Shown: in pieces, positions 43,156-47,519 of the stretch
Layout: every line of letters begins with the position of its first letter
How positions within the stretch are numbered: position 1 is the stretch's first letter
Source of the DNA: Nitrosomonadales bacterium
Lineage (GTDB): Bacteria > Pseudomonadota > Gammaproteobacteria > Burkholderiales > Gallionellaceae
Direction of reading: 5' to 3'
Length of the DNA: 47,519 nucleotides
Assembly (NCBI GenBank): GCA_016195965.1
Contig: JACPYR010000034.1
Coordinates: 1-47,519, forward strand
The notes under the pieces: model-generated
Databases searched by the model: none
What the model was told of the DNA's origin: nothing
Seen by the model: the letters and a program-made list of their open reading frames with translations, nothing else
Position numbers and translations under genes: made by a program

Positions 43156-44273
43156 CTAGGTATCCGCAGATGAAACCACTAAATAGCCTGAACTTTTCCG
43201 GTGGGCCGGGCGCCTTGCCGGAAAGTGTGTTGCAGCAGGCGCAAGAATCTATTATCGAGGTTCCTGAAGTCGGCTTGTCGGTACTGGGTATCAGCCATCG
43301 TTCGGACTGGTTTGCCGCCGTGGTCACCGAACTGGAAAATAATTTCAGAATATTGCTGGGACTATCCAGGGACTATCACGTATTGTTTTTGCAGGGCGGC
43401 GCAACGCAACAATTTTCGATGGTGCCGATGACTTTGCTGCGGGGCAAGACGTCGCCTGCTGAATATTTGCACACGGGCTATTGGAGCGGCAAGGCGCTTG
43501 CGGAAGCGAGACGGGAAGGCCAGGTGCGTGTGGTATGGAGTGGCGAGTCAAGCGGTTTCCGGCGCTTACCCGACGACGCCGAGCTTTCTTTCTCGCCGGA
43601 TGCACCTTACCTGCACTATATTTCCAACGAAACAGTGGAAGGCCTGCAGTTTCATCGGGTCTTGGGGCGGGACGATGTCCCGCGTGTCTGCGACATGTCA
43701 TCGGATTTTCTGTCAGGGCCATGCAAAGCCGAGCGGTACTCGCTGATCTACGCCCATGCCCAAAAAAATATCGGCCCGGCTGGGGTGACCATAGTCCTGC
43801 TGCGCGATGAGTTGCTGCAGGATGTTCCTGTCGGCCTTCCGGGTTTTCTGGATTACCGCAATCATATTCAGGCGCATTCCAACTTCAACACTCCGCCGGT
43901 TTTTTCAATTTATGTCATTCTGTTAATTACGCGCTGGTTGATTAACGACATCGGTGGTTTGACAAGTATGGCGCGGATAAACCGCATCAAGGCTGACTTG
44001 CTGTATGGCCTGTTGGATGGCAGCGATGGTTTTTATCGCGGCAGAGCTCAACGCTCAGACAGGTCCATGATGAATGTGGTATTTGGCCTGAAGACCCCGG
44101 AAATGGAAAAACAGTTTCTTGCCGAGACGCAGGCGGCGGGATTTTCCGGCTTGTCCGGTCATCGCGCTATTGGCGGCATGCGGGCTTCCATTTACAATGG
44201 CCTGACAGGCTATGCAGTTGAGAAGCTGGTGGCTTTTATGGAAGATTTTCAGCGTCACCACGCTAAAAAATAA
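43152..44273 (+). CDS. SerC-like phosphoserine aminotransferase paralog
   Basis: The 373-residue PLP enzyme aligns along its length with SerC: LNFSGGPGALPESVL, GISHRSDWF, FLQGGATQQFSMVP, HTGYWSGKA, the Schiff-base Lys in AHAQKNIGPAG, FNTPPVFSIY, RSMMNVVF, GHRAIGGMRASIYN. SerC makes phosphoserine from phosphohydroxypyruvate and glutamate. Key motifs are altered (SGGPG for SAGPA; DMSSDFLSGP), and it is not in the usual serC-pheA setting, so it may be a specialised paralog. The ATG at 43152 overlaps the ATP-grasp stop; an ATG at 43170 gives the usual SerC length. Confidence 0.9.
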   Translation: MTRYPQMKPLNSLNFSGGPGALPESVLQQAQESIIEVPEVGLSVLGISHRSDWFAAVVTELENNFRILLGLSRDYHVLFLQGGATQQFSMVPMTLLRGKTSPAEYLHTGYWSGKALAEARREGQVRVVWSGESSGFRRLPDDAELSFSPDAPYLHYISNETVEGLQFHRVLGRDDVPRVCDMSSDFLSGPCKAERYSLIYAHAQKNIGPAGVTIVLLRDELLQDVPVGLPGFLDYRNHIQAHSNFNTPPVFSIYVILLITRWLINDIGGLTSMARINRIKADLLYGLLDGSDGFYRGRAQRSDRSMMNVVFGLKTPEMEKQFLAETQAAGFSGLSGHRAIGGMRASIYNGLTGYAVEKLVAFMEDFQRHHAKK

Positions 44274-44323
44274 ACTTCTGGAAATAACTTACCAATCCCG
44301 CCCACATTTATTTGTTCATTAAA

Positions 44324-45571
44324 ATGAAACGATTCTTCGCACGCCTCATCGTAATATTCGGTTTTATGTTCCTGGCGGGTTGCCACGGAAGCGGCTCTTC
44401 TGCGCCTGCTCCAACCAATGTCCATGTGATCGCAGGGGATACCAGCGTCACCGTTTCATGGGACATGTTGCCCGGGGTTGAGTATTGGACATTTCAAGCG
44501 GCTGGAACCAGTATTTCTCCGGAAGGCTGTATCACTATGCCTGAGTGTAAAATCAAGGCAAATGCAGTTTCTCCCGTAGTTTTGACTGGTTTGACCAACG
44601 GCACAACGTATTCTTTTACGGTTAACGGAAGAATAAGCGGCGGTAAAGGCGGGTCTGGTTCACCGTCAGTTTTTGCCACCCCCAGGCTGGCTGGTGCAAC
44701 GTGGAGCGTGGGAACCTCTCTGGGAACAAACGCTTTAAATGGCGTGGCTTATGGGAGCGTTTTCGTCGCGGCCGGAACCAATGGTACGTTGTTTTCGAGT
44801 GTCGATGGAATAAGCTGGACGCCATTGAACAATCCTGTCCCTGCGTACAATCTCAATGCGATCACTTATTCCGGCGGGAAATATCTGGCGGTGGGGGCGA
44901 GCGGTGTAATTTTGTCCAGTACGGACACGGTCACCTGGACGCAGCAAGCGAGCGGCGTCACGAATAAAGATCTGTATGCCGTGACAGGTAACGGCGCGAG
45001 TGGATTTGTCGCGACCGGAGCCGCCGGCACAATCCTGACCAGTGGTGACGGTTTAACCTGGACTGCGGCAGTCTCCAACACATCGAATCCGCTGTATGGA
45101 ATAACTTACGGGAATGGGCGATATGTGGCAGTTGGTGCGGCTACAGCCGGTGTAGCCGGGACGTTGCTCACCAGCACCGATGGGATGGTCTGGGCCGCCA
45201 TTCCTGCTATGCCTGCTGTGGATATGAAGGGCGTCGCATACGGAGTTCCCCAGCTGGCATTCGGATACACCGCACAAACGCTGCCTGCAGCGACATTTGT
45301 CGCACTGGGGGCCAACGGCACATTGCTAACCAGCCCTGACGGAATTAACTGGGCGGCACGAACTTCGATTTCAGCCACGATGATCAATGCGGTTACATTT
45401 GGACGCCAGTTTGTCGCGGTCGATAATGTCGGAGGCATTTTCGTCAGCGCTGACGGAGTGAACTGGAGTCCAGCTTCTCCATCGTCGACATCCCCTCTCT
45501 ATGCCGTCACGCATGGCCTGTACGACTACGTTGCGGTCGGCGCCAGCGGGATGAGCATGCACGCTATGTGA
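44324..45571 (+). CDS. Lipoprotein with fibronectin-III and beta-propeller-type repeats
   Basis: The 415-residue protein has a lipoprotein leader with lipobox FLAGC, a fibronectin type III domain (about 28-118; APTNVHVIAGDTSVTVSWDM, GLTNGTTYSFTVNG), and about six repeats of 45 residues of the YCF48/kelch-like kind (AYGSVFVAAGTNGTLFSSVDGISWTP, KYLAVGASGVILSSTDTVTW, and so on), which should form a propeller. It is probably a surface-bound binding protein. The ATG at 44324 is preferred over a TTG at 44312. It converges with the sulfotransferase gene 9 bp away. Confidence 0.85.
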   Translation: MKRFFARLIVIFGFMFLAGCHGSGSSAPAPTNVHVIAGDTSVTVSWDMLPGVEYWTFQAAGTSISPEGCITMPECKIKANAVSPVVLTGLTNGTTYSFTVNGRISGGKGGSGSPSVFATPRLAGATWSVGTSLGTNALNGVAYGSVFVAAGTNGTLFSSVDGISWTPLNNPVPAYNLNAITYSGGKYLAVGASGVILSSTDTVTWTQQASGVTNKDLYAVTGNGASGFVATGAAGTILTSGDGLTWTAAVSNTSNPLYGITYGNGRYVAVGAATAGVAGTLLTSTDGMVWAAIPAMPAVDMKGVAYGVPQLAFGYTAQTLPAATFVALGANGTLLTSPDGINWAARTSISATMINAVTFGRQFVAVDNVGGIFVSADGVNWSPASPSSTSPLYAVTHGLYDYVAVGASGMSMHAM

Positions 45572-45579
45572 GTCAGTGA

Positions 45580-47277
45580 TTATTTTTTAGGTATAAGATA
45601 TCCCAGGCTATCCAGCAACGGCCCCAGGAATTTTTCGTAGTGGCGCCAGCGCTCCACCGATGATTGGTAAATTGGCTGGCGTACTTGCACTGTGCTGGCG
45701 GTGCGGATAGGGCGCTTGCTTTTGTGAAAAGCCAGGCAGGCATCATTCCATTCAAGCCCGCAATACTCCAGCATGCGGCGTGTCTGTGATTCCGTCTGCG
45801 CGACCAAGTCTTCATAGTCGACTTCGAGAAATGCCTCGGCAGGCAGCACCTTACGCCAATGTTCCATCAAACGTGAGTATTCGACATAATACTGTCCCAA
45901 CTCCGCTAGATCATAGGCATATTCGTGCGCGCCGTTGAACAGTTTGGTAAAGCACGACAAGCAAGTGTCTATAGGATCGCGTTTGACGTGGATGATTTTC
46001 GCGTTGGGCAGCATCAGATGGATCAGTCCCACCGCAAAGAAATTCTCGGGCATCTTGTCGGTGATGTGTTGAGCGGTGAATGCGCGCGGTTTCAGTCCGG
46101 CGACATACTGCTCACCCCATGTATCGAGAGTAGCTTGATCGAGAGAACGCAGATTGTCTGGAAAGGCAATTTGAACTGCCGAATTGGTGGTATTTTGCCT
46201 TGTTATGCTCATCAGATCGGGCAATTCTCCCGCGCCATATACAGCGGGGTGGCTGGCGATGATCTGCTCGACCAATGTGGTGCCGGAGCGCGGCATACCC
46301 AGAATAAAAATCGGCAAGTCGGAAGGGTCGCCCGCGCCGCGTAGCCGTTCTATCGTGTGTTTATCGAAAATTTCGATGAGTTTGGAAAATTGTTCTGCGC
46401 TACGATCCGAGGCGTAGTTTAGCGTGGTGCGTTTGAGCTTGCAGCCTGCCTGGAAATGAGGGAACGCCTGAGCATAATCTTCGTTTTGTTCAAAACATAT
46501 ACCCAAGGCAAAATGAAGATAGATCATTTCCCGGGTCGACAGGGTCACGGTATGATTTTGTACAGCCTTGGCTATCTCGATTAATGCGGCAAAATTTTCG
46601 TCTTGTGTATTCTCTTGGCGGGAGAAACTAAGGCTATAACGGACCGCCATGCTGCTGGGCTTGATTAGCAATGCCTGCCGGTAAAGTTTTTCTGCCTTCT
46701 CCGCGTCTCCGTTTTCGAGATGCAAGTCCCCAAGGCCGTGCAATGCTTCAACGCTCTTGGGATTGATGGTTAGCGCGCGACCATAGCATGCCTCTGCCTC
46801 GTTGAGCTGCCCCAGCACCTTGAAGACGATGCCCAGGTTGCAATAGGCTTCCGGATAGTTAGGATTGATCCGCAATGCTTGTTGGCAACTGATTGTCGCC
46901 AGATCCAGCATGCCTAGTTCGTAGAGCAATGCACCTAAGTTATTGTACGCTTCGGCATCATTGCTTAGCAGCTCTGCGGCTTTTTGCATGGGCGTCAGCG
47001 CAGCTGCACTATGGCCCAGCTGTTTGAGCGCAACCCCCAACGCTTTCCAGCCAAATCCAGACGAGGGCGCGCGTTTCGTTATTGTATGGGCAAGTGTGGC
47101 GGCTTCGGTATATCGTTCTGCCGCAAATAATGCGGCCAGCTTGCTGATTTCTTGCTGGGCCAAGATTCCGGCTGATTTCCTTGCGTATTTAGGCGATCTG
47201 ACGGGTTTTTTTGGGGAAATGCGTTTGTTGCACGACGATGCGGTTGGTGCAGCTAGTTTTGTGATGTTGGATTTCAA
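45580..47277 (-). CDS. TPR-sulfotransferase
   Basis: The 565-residue protein has N-terminal TPR units (about 40-230; AYNNLGALLYELGMLDLA, AYCNLGIVFKVLGQLNEAE, ALHGLGDLHLENGDAEKA) and a C-terminal sulfotransferase domain with the 5'-phosphosulfate loop ILGMPRSGTTLVEQ near 325 and the 3'-phosphate motif VKRDPIDTCLSCF near 430. It moves sulfate from PAPS to a hydroxyl, often on sugars or proteins held by the TPRs. The start is a TTG at 47277 with GGAG six bases upstream; a TTG at 47325 would add 16 residues. Acceptor unknown. Confidence 0.85.
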   Translation of the reverse strand: MKSNITKLAAPTASSCNKRISPKKPVRSPKYARKSAGILAQQEISKLAALFAAERYTEAATLAHTITKRAPSSGFGWKALGVALKQLGHSAAALTPMQKAAELLSNDAEAYNNLGALLYELGMLDLATISCQQALRINPNYPEAYCNLGIVFKVLGQLNEAEACYGRALTINPKSVEALHGLGDLHLENGDAEKAEKLYRQALLIKPSSMAVRYSLSFSRQENTQDENFAALIEIAKAVQNHTVTLSTREMIYLHFALGICFEQNEDYAQAFPHFQAGCKLKRTTLNYASDRSAEQFSKLIEIFDKHTIERLRGAGDPSDLPIFILGMPRSGTTLVEQIIASHPAVYGAGELPDLMSITRQNTTNSAVQIAFPDNLRSLDQATLDTWGEQYVAGLKPRAFTAQHITDKMPENFFAVGLIHLMLPNAKIIHVKRDPIDTCLSCFTKLFNGAHEYAYDLAELGQYYVEYSRLMEHWRKVLPAEAFLEVDYEDLVAQTESQTRRMLEYCGLEWNDACLAFHKSKRPIRTASTVQVRQPIYQSSVERWRHYEKFLGPLLDSLGYLIPKK

Positions 47278-47325
47278 CTGATTCTCCGGAAAATCCCGGT
47301 ATACAAATGTACCGTTCGATGACAA

Positions 47326-47519
47326 TCAAACCTGCGATTATTATGGCTCTTAAATGTATTTGTAAGTAGGGCTATTTTGTCAGTAGTGTCCGGTTAACTT
47401 ACAAAATGCCGAGCCAAGATTGTGTATTGGCGCGGCTTACAAAGCGATTTATTTTGGTGCCGATTTGAAATCAGTTTTCGTCTATTCAGGTTCAAGTAAC
47501 GTCCAGGGATTGAATTCTC
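47326..47519. other. Right-edge non-coding stretch, possible IS end
   Basis: No gene is seen. GTAGTGTCCGGTTAACTT near 47382-47400 looks like the ends of some IS elements, but the window stops before any transposase could be read. Confidence 0.3.

Overview
The window looks like part of a chromosome from a Gram-negative betaproteobacterium. Gene content (SecDF-YajC, Pst, PhoX, an ACR3-type ars operon, many REC, GGDEF and EAL proteins) and style would fit the Nitrosomonadales/Gallionellaceae. That placement is inferred from the look of the proteins; no marker gene was searched. No rRNA, tRNA or CRISPR array was recognised.

Layout. (1) 1-5876: a signalling block on the + strand. It holds the end of a histidine kinase, a REC-HD protein with a degenerate HD site, an MglA-like small GTPase, a second histidine kinase, and a receiver domain fused to a PilB/GspE-type ATPase. 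The block suggests phosphorelay and GTPase control of a type IV pilus or related secretion motor. (2) 6213-8026: a globin-sensor/GGDEF/EAL gene broken by two nonsense codons and a frameshift. (3) 8300-12303: yajC-secD-secF and a DedA protein. (4) 12300-14300, - strand: a GT4 glycosyltransferase and an LpxH-like metallophosphatase. (5) 14507-34117: a large phosphate-acquisition island. It holds pstSCAB (- strand), an ExbD-TonB-receptor-ExbB uptake system, a phospholipase C/acid phosphatase-like enzyme, PhoX, two PhoA-type phosphatases, an unknown exported protein, and phoU at the far end. A 2-kb insert of signalling and IS debris splits the island at 30725-32745. (6) 34302-36567: an arsenic operon, arsR-arsC-AhpD-like-acr3. 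(7) 36910-38608: an OmpR/EnvZ-type pair whose regulator gene is frameshifted. (8) 38843-47277: an accessory region with gene debris, glycosyltransferase, Ser/Gly/Ala-rich protein, TPR/ATP-grasp protein, divergent SerC-like aminotransferase, FN3/beta-propeller lipoprotein and TPR-sulfotransferase.

The most unusual structure lies just downstream of pstB (14581-14769). The last codons of pstB (Tyr-Ile-Thr-Gly-Arg-Phe-Gly-stop) occur three times at 76-81 bp spacing. The copies differ only synonymously, and each sits in its own hairpin whose two arms change together. A second displaced gene tail lies at 32746-32972: 73 codons identical in protein to the 3' end of the gene at 29924-30646, with eight silent differences. 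Both look like relics of tail-replacing insertion or recombination.

Decay is a theme. The HD domain, the globin-GGDEF-EAL gene and an EAL fragment are all degenerate or broken, and the OmpR-type regulator, an IS3 copy, a formyltransferase and a lipoprotein are fragments or frameshifted.
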